Shown one piece after another: positions 9,220 through 17,757 of a stretch of DNA of 64,000 nucleotides. The position numbers and the translations under genes are program-made. Under the pieces are notes generated by a model, which saw only the letters and a program-made list of their open reading frames with translations, was not told where the DNA came from and did not search any database. The stretch spans positions 1,364,001 through 1,428,000 of the forward strand of contig NZ_PCOC01000001.1 in assembly GCF_002975205.1 (NCBI RefSeq). Direction: 5' to 3'. Source of the DNA: Ochrobactrum vermis (GTDB lineage Bacteria > Pseudomonadota > Alphaproteobacteria > Rhizobiales > Rhizobiaceae). Every line of letters begins with the position of its first letter. Position 1 is the first letter of the stretch.

Positions 9220-10839
9220 ATGAAGCGATATACACTCGCGTTGGCTTCTGTTGTGCTTGCGTTGCACCCACATATTGCATTTGCAACAGATCAGACACCT
9301 GTTCCGCCCGCGATAACGACTCCTGAAGAAGTCAAAACTCAGGCAGGAACCTTTCACTTTCCGAAAGGCATTCCTGATCAGAAAACGGCAGCTCATATCT
9401 ACAATCAACTCGATCTGTCTCGCGGCGTGAGCGTTTATCTCAATGCATTGCCCGCGGTTTCGGTCCAGGCGATCCACAATGGTTTCCGCGGGGCAGGTAT
9501 TAACGATGGAGATGTCGTTATCTTCTCCAAACTGATGGATTCGCGATCACTGTTCCTCACTGCTAACGCTGACACTGTTTATTTTTGGACTTTCCTCGAT
9601 TTGAGCAAGGGCCCTGTGGTCGTTGAGGCTCCCAGAGATGTCCTTGCCATTGTTGATGATGCGTGGTTTCGCTGGGTAATGGATATTGGTACACCGGGTC
9701 CAGACCGTGGTCTTGGCGGTAAGTATATTCTGGTACCTCCAGGCTATGACGGACCTCTTCCTGAAGGAGGGTATTTTGTTGCCCACTCGAAGACCAACAC
9801 TGTACAGTTGCTCGGTCGAGCTTTCCTGGAAAATAATGATCCGGCACCAGCGGTTGATCGTATCAAGAGTGAGCTAAAGATCTACCCGTATTCGCTTGGT
9901 GGATACGGCAGTAGCATTGGTTCATTTCTAAACGGAACGGGACCGCTGGGAAAGTTTGCAAAACCTGCAACGCCCCGTTTTGTTGAAGGTTCCGGGCTCG
10001 CCATCAATACGATCCCTCCAAACGACCATACTTTCTACGAGCTGCTTGACAAGGTCATTCAGGAAGAACCTGTCACTGCTCTCGATCCAGAGATTGCAGG
10101 CCAGATTGAAGCGATCGGCATTGCGAAAGGCAAGCCATTCGCGCCTGATGATCGAATGAAGAAAATATTGGCTGAGGCTGTAGCGCAAGCCAATGCAACG
10201 GCGAGGGTCTTAAGCGTTAGGCCCCGCGAAGCGGAAGGTTTCCGTTACTATGAGGACAGTGATTCCCTTTGGACAAACCAGTTGTTCGCTGGCGGTTATG
10301 AATTCCTCACTCCGCCGCCGGAAATAACCAAAGATGGCGTGAAGCCTGCCGTCAGCAATGGAGCTCGTAAACTCGATTCGCGCGCATCAATGTTTTATGT
10401 CGCAACAGGCATCACTCCGGCGATGGTGATGCGGTTGCCGAAAATAGGCTCACAATATCTCGGTACCTTCTTTGATGCGCAGAAACAGCCTCTTGACGGT
10501 TCGAAAACCTACAAGATTACACTGCCAGCCGACATTCCAGCAGAAAAATTCTGGTCATTGACGGTCTATGACGTCCAGACGCGCTCCATGCTCCAGACAG
10601 AACAGCTCTTTCCGCGTGCCGGAAGCCAGAACTTCCCCACACCCGCAGCAGAAGCAAACGCGGATGGATCCACAACAATCCATTTTGCGCCGCAAAAGCC
10701 AGATGGCGTTAAGGAAGGAAACTGGATTCAAACTGATCCGAAAAGAAGCTGGTGGTTGATGCTGCGCCTTTACAGCCCGCTGCAAACATTCTTCGACAAG
10801 AGCTGGCGTCCAGGCGAAATTGAAGAAGTTAAAGGATAA
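9220..10839 (+). CDS. Exported DUF1254/DUF1214 protein, copy 2
   Basis: A 539-residue secreted protein starting at the ATG at 9220, which has GGAGGGA upstream. The frame extends upstream to a TTG at 9181 but without a signal peptide. The signal peptide covers about 1-23 (LASVVLALHPHIAFA). DUF1254 is at about 60-200 (SVYLNALPAVSVQAIHNGF, LTANADTVYFWTFLDLSKG) and DUF1214 is at the C-terminus (KFWSLTVYDVQTRSML, then WWLMLRLYSPLQTFFDKSW). It follows the beta-barrel gene by 47 bases and is likely co-transcribed with it. It resembles copy 3 more than copy 1 in length and C-terminus. Substrate and reaction are unknown. Confidence 0.9.
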   Translation: MKRYTLALASVVLALHPHIAFATDQTPVPPAITTPEEVKTQAGTFHFPKGIPDQKTAAHIYNQLDLSRGVSVYLNALPAVSVQAIHNGFRGAGINDGDVVIFSKLMDSRSLFLTANADTVYFWTFLDLSKGPVVVEAPRDVLAIVDDAWFRWVMDIGTPGPDRGLGGKYILVPPGYDGPLPEGGYFVAHSKTNTVQLLGRAFLENNDPAPAVDRIKSELKIYPYSLGGYGSSIGSFLNGTGPLGKFAKPATPRFVEGSGLAINTIPPNDHTFYELLDKVIQEEPVTALDPEIAGQIEAIGIAKGKPFAPDDRMKKILAEAVAQANATARVLSVRPREAEGFRYYEDSDSLWTNQLFAGGYEFLTPPPEITKDGVKPAVSNGARKLDSRASMFYVATGITPAMVMRLPKIGSQYLGTFFDAQKQPLDGSKTYKITLPADIPAEKFWSLTVYDVQTRSMLQTEQLFPRAGSQNFPTPAAEANADGSTTIHFAPQKPDGVKEGNWIQTDPKRSWWLMLRLYSPLQTFFDKSWRPGEIEEVKG

Positions 10840-10970
10840 ATACTGACCCTGTCGCTGGGTTTAGCGGCAGGAAAAATCCTCTGACAGCATGCAAATCATA
10901 CGAGGCGTTGACGTCTGGCAACAACAGATTGTGAAACGATGGCGTTTATAAAGTGGCGAAGGAGCCTCAC

Positions 10971-13448
10971 ATGCGCAAACTGGCCCTATATCTCTCAGTA
11001 GCTTCTTTGGCCGTATCGACGGCGCATGCAGGGCCGGGTGTTACTACCGCCAAAGTCAACCTTCGTGTGGGGCCGGGAACGGGGTACAACACTGCCGGAT
11101 CAATCCCTGCGGGAGCGGGAGTGGAGCTCGGCGCTTGCGATGCAGGTGGCTCCTGGTGTTCAGTGACCTATCAAGGCAAAAATGGATTCGTCAGCGGACA
11201 GTTTGTTAAAGAAGCTGATACCGAACGGCCGGGGTGGCCCCGCTCGTTTTCCACGGACAAGGGCGCGGAAATTGTCCTTTATCAACCGCAGCTCACCGAG
11301 TGGAAAGAATATGCTGAGCTTTCGGCGCAAATTGCAACCGAAATCAAGGTAGACAAACAGGCCAAACCGGTCTTTGGCATAGTCAGCATTGTTGGAAAAA
11401 CGACGAATGACGGAGCCACTGGACAGGTGGTGTTGAGTGATATCAGGGTGACAGAGCTCAATTTCTCAGCTTTTGATCGGAATGAGCTCGCCGATCTGTC
11501 GTTGGAGATCGGCAAACTCATTACGGTCGGCACTGTGACCTTACCCGCAGAGCGTCTGACCGCGAGCCTTGCCGATTATCAAAGGACCGAGGATGTCACG
11601 GGGCTGAATATAGAGCCACCAACCATTCAGGTTTCCGAGAGTCCCGCCATACTTGTACAGACCGACGGCAAAGCAGTTTATGCCCCGGTAAAGGGCGTGG
11701 ACGGACTTTCCTTTGTCGTCAATACCAATTGGGACCTGTTCCGGATTGATGCAGAAAAGTCGCTCTATCTGCGTGATGGTAAGTCGTGGCTTACCTCTCA
11801 AGATCTTACAGCCACCTGGGAACCTGCAACGACCCTGCCGGAACTCATTTCCAAACTTCCGGACGAAGAAAACTGGAAAGACGCGCGCACCGCGATTCCG
11901 CCTGTTGCGTTTGAGGATGGCAATAAACCAAGCGTCGTTTATTCTGACAAGCCAGCCGAATTGATCCAGTTCAAAGGCAAACCCACACTTGAAGCGATCT
12001 CTGGCACTCAATTGGAATGGGTTTCCAATAGTGAGAACGATGTCTTCTTCAGCAAGGCAGACACGAAGTGGTATGTGCTTCTTTCAGGAAGGTGGTTTTC
12101 GGCAGCCGCACTGGAAGGACCATGGACGTTCGCAACTCCTGATCTACCGGAGGATTTCCGCAATATTCCCGATGATGCACCATATTACACCGTGCGTGCT
12201 TCGGTTCCTGGGACTTCTGAAAGCGCCGAAGCGCGGCTTCGCGCAAGCATCCCGGAGACCGCTCGTGTAGCAACCGATGGTTCAGTAAAGGTCGACGTCA
12301 CATACAGCGGCGATCCGAAGTTTGAGCCAATCAAAGGTACTTCCCTTGAATTCGCGGTCAATACTAATGATCAGGTAATCAAGGTTGGTGACAAATACTA
12401 CGTCCTTAAACAGGGCATATGGTTCGTCGGTGACACTCCCGAAGGTCCTTTTGCTGTAGCCCGATCCATTCCCGAGGAAATCTATAAAATCCCTCCGACG
12501 TCGCCCGTTTACAATGTGACATATGTCCGGATTTATCAGACTGAGGATGATGCTGTCTGGATCGGCTATACAATGGGTTACCTTGGAGCTTATCTTGCAT
12601 GGGATGCCATTGTTTACGGCACTGGCTGGTATTATCCTGCCTATTGGGACTACGGATGGGCTGGTGGATACTGGCCTTATTATCCTCGTCCAATGAGCTA
12701 CGGCATCGGTGCATTCTATAATCCGGCTCGGGGTACATTCGGCCGCTATGGCTATGCCTATGGACCTTATCGCGGGATTGCTGGTGGAGAAGCTTACAAT
12801 CCAATCACTGGAAACTATGTTCGCGGCGGCGGCATAGCTGGTCCGTTAGGCGACAGGGGATTTGTGACTGCCTACAATCCACGCACCGGAAGTGCTGCTT
12901 TCGCGCATGGCGGGCACAATGTTTATGGTTCCTGGGGCACCGCTGGCGTCCGTCACGGTTCTGATTGGGCACGAGCGCACGCAGGCGAAATAGCAGGCGG
13001 AGGTGAAGGTGTTCGCTGGCGTACGTCAGGCGGAAATCATGGTTTAGTGGCAGGCGGTGGAACGGGTGGTGACGTCTATGCTGGTCGTGACGGGAATATA
13101 TACCGTCGTCAGGATGGACAATGGCAAAAGCATTCCGATGATGGCTGGTCCCCGGTCCAAAAGCCTTCTGCTGACAATCTTAAAGAACGCGGTCAACATT
13201 TTGCGACCAAACATCCGGAAGCAGCGACATCGCTACGGGAACGTCACGCTCAAGGACAACCCGCGAAACAGCTAAGTTCTCGTCAAAGACCGGTTGCTCC
13301 AGACCATCTTTCAATTGATCGGGCCGGACGTGAGTTTGGCAATCGGCAGTCGCTTGGTCATCGTATGGAGTTTCATCCAGAGTTCAGGGGGGGTGGATTC
13401 TCTCGTTCCGGCGGGCGTCATGGCGGATTAGGGCTTCGACGACGGTAG
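10971..13448 (+). CDS. Large exported SH3-domain protein with internal repeats and Tyr/Gly/Trp-rich tail
   Basis: An 825-residue exported protein. The ATG at 10971 has GAAGGAG upstream and starts a signal peptide (1-20, VSTAHA). A bacterial SH3 domain covers about 26-80 (KVNLRVGPGTGYNTAGSIP, SWCSVTYQGKNGFV). Three similar blocks of about 60-65 residues follow near 226-290, 328-393 and 439-500. Each reads like xPxKGTxLEFVVNTxDxxF, KxYxLxxGxWF, then EGPW, so they look like blades of a repeat fold. From about 525 the chain is rich in Tyr, Trp, Gly and Pro (WYYPAYWDYGWAGGYWPYY) with repeated YNPxTG units, and it ends in a basic Gly/Arg tail. I do not know a function. The place inside the DUF1254/beta-barrel cluster suggests a periplasmic or surface scaffold role. 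Confidence 0.85.
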   Translation: MRKLALYLSVASLAVSTAHAGPGVTTAKVNLRVGPGTGYNTAGSIPAGAGVELGACDAGGSWCSVTYQGKNGFVSGQFVKEADTERPGWPRSFSTDKGAEIVLYQPQLTEWKEYAELSAQIATEIKVDKQAKPVFGIVSIVGKTTNDGATGQVVLSDIRVTELNFSAFDRNELADLSLEIGKLITVGTVTLPAERLTASLADYQRTEDVTGLNIEPPTIQVSESPAILVQTDGKAVYAPVKGVDGLSFVVNTNWDLFRIDAEKSLYLRDGKSWLTSQDLTATWEPATTLPELISKLPDEENWKDARTAIPPVAFEDGNKPSVVYSDKPAELIQFKGKPTLEAISGTQLEWVSNSENDVFFSKADTKWYVLLSGRWFSAAALEGPWTFATPDLPEDFRNIPDDAPYYTVRASVPGTSESAEARLRASIPETARVATDGSVKVDVTYSGDPKFEPIKGTSLEFAVNTNDQVIKVGDKYYVLKQGIWFVGDTPEGPFAVARSIPEEIYKIPPTSPVYNVTYVRIYQTEDDAVWIGYTMGYLGAYLAWDAIVYGTGWYYPAYWDYGWAGGYWPYYPRPMSYGIGAFYNPARGTFGRYGYAYGPYRGIAGGEAYNPITGNYVRGGGIAGPLGDRGFVTAYNPRTGSAAFAHGGHNVYGSWGTAGVRHGSDWARAHAGEIAGGGEGVRWRTSGGNHGLVAGGGTGGDVYAGRDGNIYRRQDGQWQKHSDDGWSPVQKPSADNLKERGQHFATKHPEAATSLRERHAQGQPAKQLSSRQRPVAPDHLSIDRAGREFGNRQSLGHRMEFHPEFRGGGFSRSGGRHGGLGLRRR

Positions 13449-13454
13449 GGGCTT

Positions 13455-13483
13455 AAAACCAGTGGAGTCAATTCACTGGTTTT
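13455..13483 (+). terminator. Hairpin terminator after the SH3-repeat gene
   Basis: Perfect 10-bp arms AAAACCAGTG (13455-13464) and CACTGGTTTT (13474-13483) with a 9-nt loop, seven bases after the stop of the SH3-repeat gene. The T run is inside the right arm, so it can work as an intrinsic terminator and ends this part of the cluster. Confidence 0.65.
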
Positions 13484-13585
13484 ACTCGCCACCAGCCTGA
13501 CGAGGATGTCGCTGTCCGAAAGGCGACAATAACAATACGACTGCTGCAAGTAATCTGCGACGCCAGTACGATAAAGGATCAAACA

Positions 13586-15046
13586 ATGACATTCGCTTTC
13601 AATAAGCCTATCAGCATCGGCGTTTTGATAGCTGGCTTAAGTATTACGTCGGCCGTTCACGCGGAGTCGCTCCAAACGCGCATCGGCGAAATCCCGACAC
13701 AATTCGGTCTGCCTGCAAATCAGGCAGCAGTTGAGAAGCTCTATAATGAAATGGACTTCCAGCGAGCAGTTCAATCTTATCTCTGGGCTTTGCCGATTGT
13801 AGGCTTTGCAGGCTGGCAGGACGCACAGCGCAATGTCTTCGGTGCTGCCGACACAGATATGGTTATTTATGAAAGCGTCAAGGACAAGCTCGGTATTCTG
13901 ACCGCAAATGCCACGACACCTTACATCGTTGGTATGCCCGACCTTTCAAAAACAGGACCACTGGTAATTGATTATCCTCCCGGAGCATCGGCTGGCGGCG
14001 TGGGGGATTTCTGGCAGCGCCCAATAGAAGACATGGGAGAAACAGGTCCTGACAAAGGAAAGGGGGGGAAATATCTGATTGTTGGCCCCGGTCAGACACC
14101 ACCTGACGCTGAAGGTTATACGGTCGTCCAATCTCCTACTGTAAACCTTTTCTTCGCATTCCGCGTTCTGGATCCCGATCCTGCGAAAGGCAAAGAACTA
14201 ATCTCGAAGGTTCGGATCTATCCATACGCTGATCGCGACAAACCCGGTGAAACCCGCTTCATTCAACCTGAAGGTCGTGAATGGAGCCAGGTTCCCCCGA
14301 AAGGCATTGCCTATTGGGAACGGTTGAATGACATATTACAGCGCGAGCCAGTCATGGAGCGTGATCGCTTTTATATGGCCATGTTAAAGCCACTTGGCAT
14401 AGAGAAGGGAAAACCATTCAAGCCCAACGAAAGCCAAAGAAAGTTGCTTGAGCAAGCGGCCGTTCTTGGTGAAAAAATGGCGCAGTCGCTCGCGTTCGAC
14501 AATCGTGATCCCAATGCCCGGTATCGGTCAGACGCCCGCTGGGAATACCTATTCACGTTTGATCCCGGCCAAGACGTGGGCACTTATGCGCCTCTGGATC
14601 AGCGAACCGGCTATTTTTATCAGGCTGTGACGACGAGCCGGGGAATGGTAACGAAAACTCCAGGCGTGGGCCAGGCTTATATCGGTACCGCGCATGACAA
14701 GGACGGTGCATGGCTTGATGGCGGCAAGAGTTACCGCCTTCATGTTCCGGCTGATGCACCTGCCAAATTGTTCTGGTCGCTTACGGTTTATGATACTGAA
14801 ACGCGCGCCTTTTTCGACAATACCCCAGAGGGTATCGTTGATCGTTCATCTCGTGCCGATCTTAAGAAAAATGCAGATGGATCGGTCGATCTTTTCATGG
14901 GGCCGGAAAAGCCAGCTGGACATGAGAAAAACTGGATACCCACCATTCCGGGAAAAGCGTGGTTTGCATTGTTCAGGTTTTACGGCCCGACAGAAACCTA
15001 TTTCGATCAAAGCTGGAAACTACCTGACATCGAAAAGAACGACTAG
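13586..15046 (+). CDS. Exported DUF1254/DUF1214 protein, copy 3
   Basis: A 486-residue exported protein with a signal peptide at about 1-26 (cleavage near SAVHAES). DUF1254 spans about 55-195 (RAVQSYLWALPIVGFAGWQ, LTANATTPYIVGMPDLSKTG). DUF1214 is near the C-terminus (LFWSLTVYDTETRAFF, then WFALFRFYGPTETYFDQSW). The block GPDKGKGGKYLIVGPG matches GPDRGLGGKYILVPPG of copy 2, so these two are the closest paralogues. The start has AAGGA upstream. It stands alone after the terminator at 13455-13483, in a 137-bp gap that could hold its own promoter, and is followed by another beta-barrel gene. Confidence 0.9.
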   Translation: MTFAFNKPISIGVLIAGLSITSAVHAESLQTRIGEIPTQFGLPANQAAVEKLYNEMDFQRAVQSYLWALPIVGFAGWQDAQRNVFGAADTDMVIYESVKDKLGILTANATTPYIVGMPDLSKTGPLVIDYPPGASAGGVGDFWQRPIEDMGETGPDKGKGGKYLIVGPGQTPPDAEGYTVVQSPTVNLFFAFRVLDPDPAKGKELISKVRIYPYADRDKPGETRFIQPEGREWSQVPPKGIAYWERLNDILQREPVMERDRFYMAMLKPLGIEKGKPFKPNESQRKLLEQAAVLGEKMAQSLAFDNRDPNARYRSDARWEYLFTFDPGQDVGTYAPLDQRTGYFYQAVTTSRGMVTKTPGVGQAYIGTAHDKDGAWLDGGKSYRLHVPADAPAKLFWSLTVYDTETRAFFDNTPEGIVDRSSRADLKKNADGSVDLFMGPEKPAGHEKNWIPTIPGKAWFALFRFYGPTETYFDQSWKLPDIEKND

Positions 15047-15110
15047 ATTGCCGTGCGCCCTCTCGGGCGCACTACGCTCGACCTAACAGTTTAGACTTGC
15101 TGCAATATTT

Positions 15111-15138
15111 TTCCTTAAGCAGGTTCAAACTTAAGGAA
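15111..15138. promoter_or_regulatory. Perfect 9-bp inverted repeat upstream of the second beta-barrel gene
   Basis: TTCCTTAAG (15111-15119) and CTTAAGGAA (15130-15138) are exact reverse complements around a 10-nt spacer, 43 bases before the TTG start. The A/T-rich ends and absence of a T run after it favour an operator over a terminator. A separate GC-rich hairpin without a T run, GTGCGCCC/GGGCGCAC at 15053-15072, lies just after the preceding gene. Confidence 0.4.
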
Positions 15139-15180
15139 TTTGCCGAACCTTATGAATTATCAGGAATTGGGGAGACCACA

Positions 15181-16161
15181 TTGAACGTGAAACTTGTACG
15201 GGCTGTCGGCCTGATGATTGCAGCCAGCGTGCCCCTTGTGGCCAATAACAATGCTGAAGCAGCCGAAGGCGGCTCTGGTTTTTACATGCTTGGCAGCAAA
15301 GGGCCAGCTGCAGCCATTCTCCCCCCACTTCCAGGCTTGTACTTACAGAATGATCTTTACATTTATTCCGGTGGTTTAGGCGGATCACGCGGTCTCCCAT
15401 TGGGCGGACGCACGGTGGCGGACATAGACGCAACCGCCGTCATTAATGTACCGACTGCGATCTGGGTAACCCCGGCAGATATTGCAGGCGGCTCGCTGGC
15501 ATTCTCCTTGTCACTGCCGTTTGGGCAAAAAGACATGGAGGCAGGGCTCGAAGTGATTAATCCCGTCACGGGCGCAACGATTTCGCGATCACGTCAGGAA
15601 GACAGGTTCAGCTTTGGCGATCCAGTTGTGTCCGGCATGATCGGTTGGAACTCTGGCAACTGGCACTGGCAAACCGGTGTGATGGTCAACGTTCCGATTG
15701 GTGATTACAAAGACGGATCTCTGTCCAATATATCATTTAACCGATGGGCCGCTGATCTGAATGCTGCTGTAACATGGCTAGACCCAACTACAGGTCTTGA
15801 TGTCTCGGTTGCATCAGGGTTTACCTTTAACGGCGAGAACTCCGCGACTGACTATAAAACCGGTACCGAATTCCACGTCGAATGGGCAATATCCCAGAAC
15901 TTTTCCAAGCAGTTCTCGGCAGGCGTTATTGGTTATTACTATGACCAGATTACTGGCGATAGCGGTGCGGGAGCTCGACTCGGCGATTACAAAGGACGGG
16001 TTGCCGCAATTGGTGCGACGGTCGGGTATAATTTCGAGATGGGGCCAATGCCAGTCTCGACACGCCTGAAATATTTCCACGAGTTCGCGGCCGAAAACCG
16101 GGCAGAGGGAGATGCAGTGTTTCTAACAGTCGCAATACCTCTGGCGGTGCCCGCGCACTAA
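15181..16161 (+). CDS. Outer-membrane protein of the MetA-pathway-of-phenol-degradation / SphA-like family
   Basis: A 326-residue exported beta-barrel protein. The TTG at 15181 is chosen because GGGGAG sits six bases upstream (15169-15174) and the signal peptide (MNVKLVRAVGLMIAASVPLV, cleavage near AEAAE) begins there; the frame itself runs back to 15097. Features such as GSGFYMLGSKG, YSGGLGGSRGLPLGG and SLSLPFGQKDMEAGLEV, with alternating strands to the end, fit the Phenol_MetA_deg / SphA-like family linked to uptake of hydrophobic compounds. It follows DUF1254 copy 3 and ends the cluster before the IS5 element. Function inside this cluster is inferred. Confidence 0.82.
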   Translation: MNVKLVRAVGLMIAASVPLVANNNAEAAEGGSGFYMLGSKGPAAAILPPLPGLYLQNDLYIYSGGLGGSRGLPLGGRTVADIDATAVINVPTAIWVTPADIAGGSLAFSLSLPFGQKDMEAGLEVINPVTGATISRSRQEDRFSFGDPVVSGMIGWNSGNWHWQTGVMVNVPIGDYKDGSLSNISFNRWAADLNAAVTWLDPTTGLDVSVASGFTFNGENSATDYKTGTEFHVEWAISQNFSKQFSAGVIGYYYDQITGDSGAGARLGDYKGRVAAIGATVGYNFEMGPMPVSTRLKYFHEFAAENRAEGDAVFLTVAIPLAVPAH

Positions 16162-16196
16162 CTGGAAAGAAAATTAGCCGCAGCAGTTTTATTATC

Positions 16197-16219
16197 AACC
16201 TGCTGATCATAAGCAGGTT
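16197..16219 (+). terminator. Weak hairpin after the cluster
   Basis: AACCTGCT (16197-16204) and AGCAGGTT (16212-16219) form a perfect 8-bp stem with a 7-nt loop, 36 bases after the last cluster gene. There is no T run after it, so the terminator call is weak. Confidence 0.35.
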
Positions 16220-16404
16220 AATCTCAACAATGGCAAAGCCACGCAGACATTCCGAGCTTCAGTCCGTTACGGCGTCCCGATCCAATGTTGCGTGCCGCGT
16301 AAAGTTCATTGCCCAGTCCAGCTTAGCGTACGATTTTTAACTGCTCTTGTTCCGACCCCGACCAGATCATTGATCCCAAACACGAGCTCGTTCTTCTGGC
16401 CAAA

Positions 16405-17658
16405 GTGATCAACTGGCCATTTCTGGAACAGCGCTTTGGTGAGGTCTATAGCGACAAGGCGGGTAAACCACCTTTGCCAACCCGGTTAATGGCTGGACTT
16501 GCCGTCATCAAGCATACTTACAACCTGTCAGATGAAGCGCTCTGCACGCGCTATCTCGACAGCCCCTATGTCCAGTATTTCTGTGGTGAAGAGTTTTTCC
16601 AGCATTCGTTGCCCTTTGATCGTTCCTCCATGACGCGCTGGCGACAGCGCATGGGGGAAGAACGTATCGGTGCTCTGTTGCAGGAAAGCCTGTCGGTTGC
16701 CATTGAGACGGGAGCGATGAAGCCATCGGATACACGCGAAGTCATCGTTGATACCACCGTGCAGCCAAAGAACGTGATGTTTCCCACCGATGCAAAGCTC
16801 TTGCACAGAGCGCTTATACGATTGCTTGCTCTCACCAGAAAGGCCGGACTGAAGCTGCGTCAGACCTATATCCGGGTGGCCAAGTTCGCGCTCATCGATC
16901 AACAGCGTTATGCTCATGCCAAGCAGTTCAAGCGGGCTGGCAAGGCGATGCGTAAGCTCAAGACCTTTCTCGGCCGTGTTATCCGCGATATTGGCCGCCA
17001 GATTGCTGGTAATGACGAACTCAGCCAGATGTTCAGCATAGCCCTTCACCAGGCGAGAACCGTTCTCAGCCAACAGCAGCGTCAAAGGGGCGACAAGATC
17101 TACAGCCTCCATGCGCCTGAAGTCGAGTGTATTGGCAAGGGCAAAGCACACAAGCCCTATGAGTTCGGTGTAAAGGTCTCTGTCGCCACAACATTGAAGC
17201 GCTCAAAGGGTGGTCAGTTTGCCCTACACGCCATGGCATTGCCGGGTAAACCCTATGATGGCCATACACTCGCAACCATCATTCCAGATATTGAGGAGAC
17301 GGTTGGCAATGAACTGTCGCTCATTCTGGCTGATAAAGGTTATCGGGGGCATAATGCACCCGACAGCCACAAGTTCAGGGTCTTCATCACTGGTCAGAGA
17401 CGGCGTGCCACGCCTGCAATCAAACGTCAGATGAAGCGACGATCAGCCATTGAGCCGGTAATCGGTCATTGCAAGAATGAACATCGGATGGATCGAAACT
17501 ATCTGGGTGGCCAGCAAGGCGATGCCATCAATGCAATCCTGGCGGCTGTTGGCTACAATTTCTCCCTGCTACTCAACTGGCTCAGGCTGTTTTTGTGCCT
17601 CGTCACAGCGGCGCTCATCGCGCTTACGCCAAACGAGCGCCAGCCTCAGCACTCATAA
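16405..17658 (+). CDS. IS5-family transposase
   Basis: A DDE transposase of 417 residues from the GTG at 16405. The pattern LPTRLMAGLAVIKHTYNLSD, QYFCGEEFFQHSLPFDRSS and EVIVDTTVQPKN is the long IS5 type with an inserted linker. Catalytic residues are probably D116 in VIVDTTVQ, the aspartate of LILADKGYRGH and the glutamate of SAIEPVIGHCKNE. The reading frame continues upstream of the GTG to 16327 and encodes family-like DQIIDPKHELVLLAK without any ATG, so the natural start is unclear or lost. I could not find convincing terminal inverted repeats, so one end may be truncated. It marks the right border of the accessory block. Confidence 0.85.
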   Translation: MINWPFLEQRFGEVYSDKAGKPPLPTRLMAGLAVIKHTYNLSDEALCTRYLDSPYVQYFCGEEFFQHSLPFDRSSMTRWRQRMGEERIGALLQESLSVAIETGAMKPSDTREVIVDTTVQPKNVMFPTDAKLLHRALIRLLALTRKAGLKLRQTYIRVAKFALIDQQRYAHAKQFKRAGKAMRKLKTFLGRVIRDIGRQIAGNDELSQMFSIALHQARTVLSQQQRQRGDKIYSLHAPEVECIGKGKAHKPYEFGVKVSVATTLKRSKGGQFALHAMALPGKPYDGHTLATIIPDIEETVGNELSLILADKGYRGHNAPDSHKFRVFITGQRRRATPAIKRQMKRRSAIEPVIGHCKNEHRMDRNYLGGQQGDAINAILAAVGYNFSLLLNWLRLFLCLVTAALIALTPNERQPQHS

Positions 17659-17691
17659 CCATCTCTCAAAGCATAATCGCCAAAATGAAAA

Positions 17692-17718
17692 GGCCGTTCC
17701 GACAGCATCCGAGCGGCC
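17692..17718 (-). terminator. Terminator of the leftward exported-protein gene
   Basis: Read on the minus strand, GGCCGCTC and GAACGGCC form an 8-bp stem with one G-T pair, followed by TTTTCATTTT. It lies 40 bases after the stop of the gene at 17758-18795. Because it belongs to that gene, the IS5 element must end left of about 17690. Confidence 0.65.
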
Positions 17719-17757
17719 AAATTTATTCAAGATCGAGATAATTCACGTTCGACGAAC

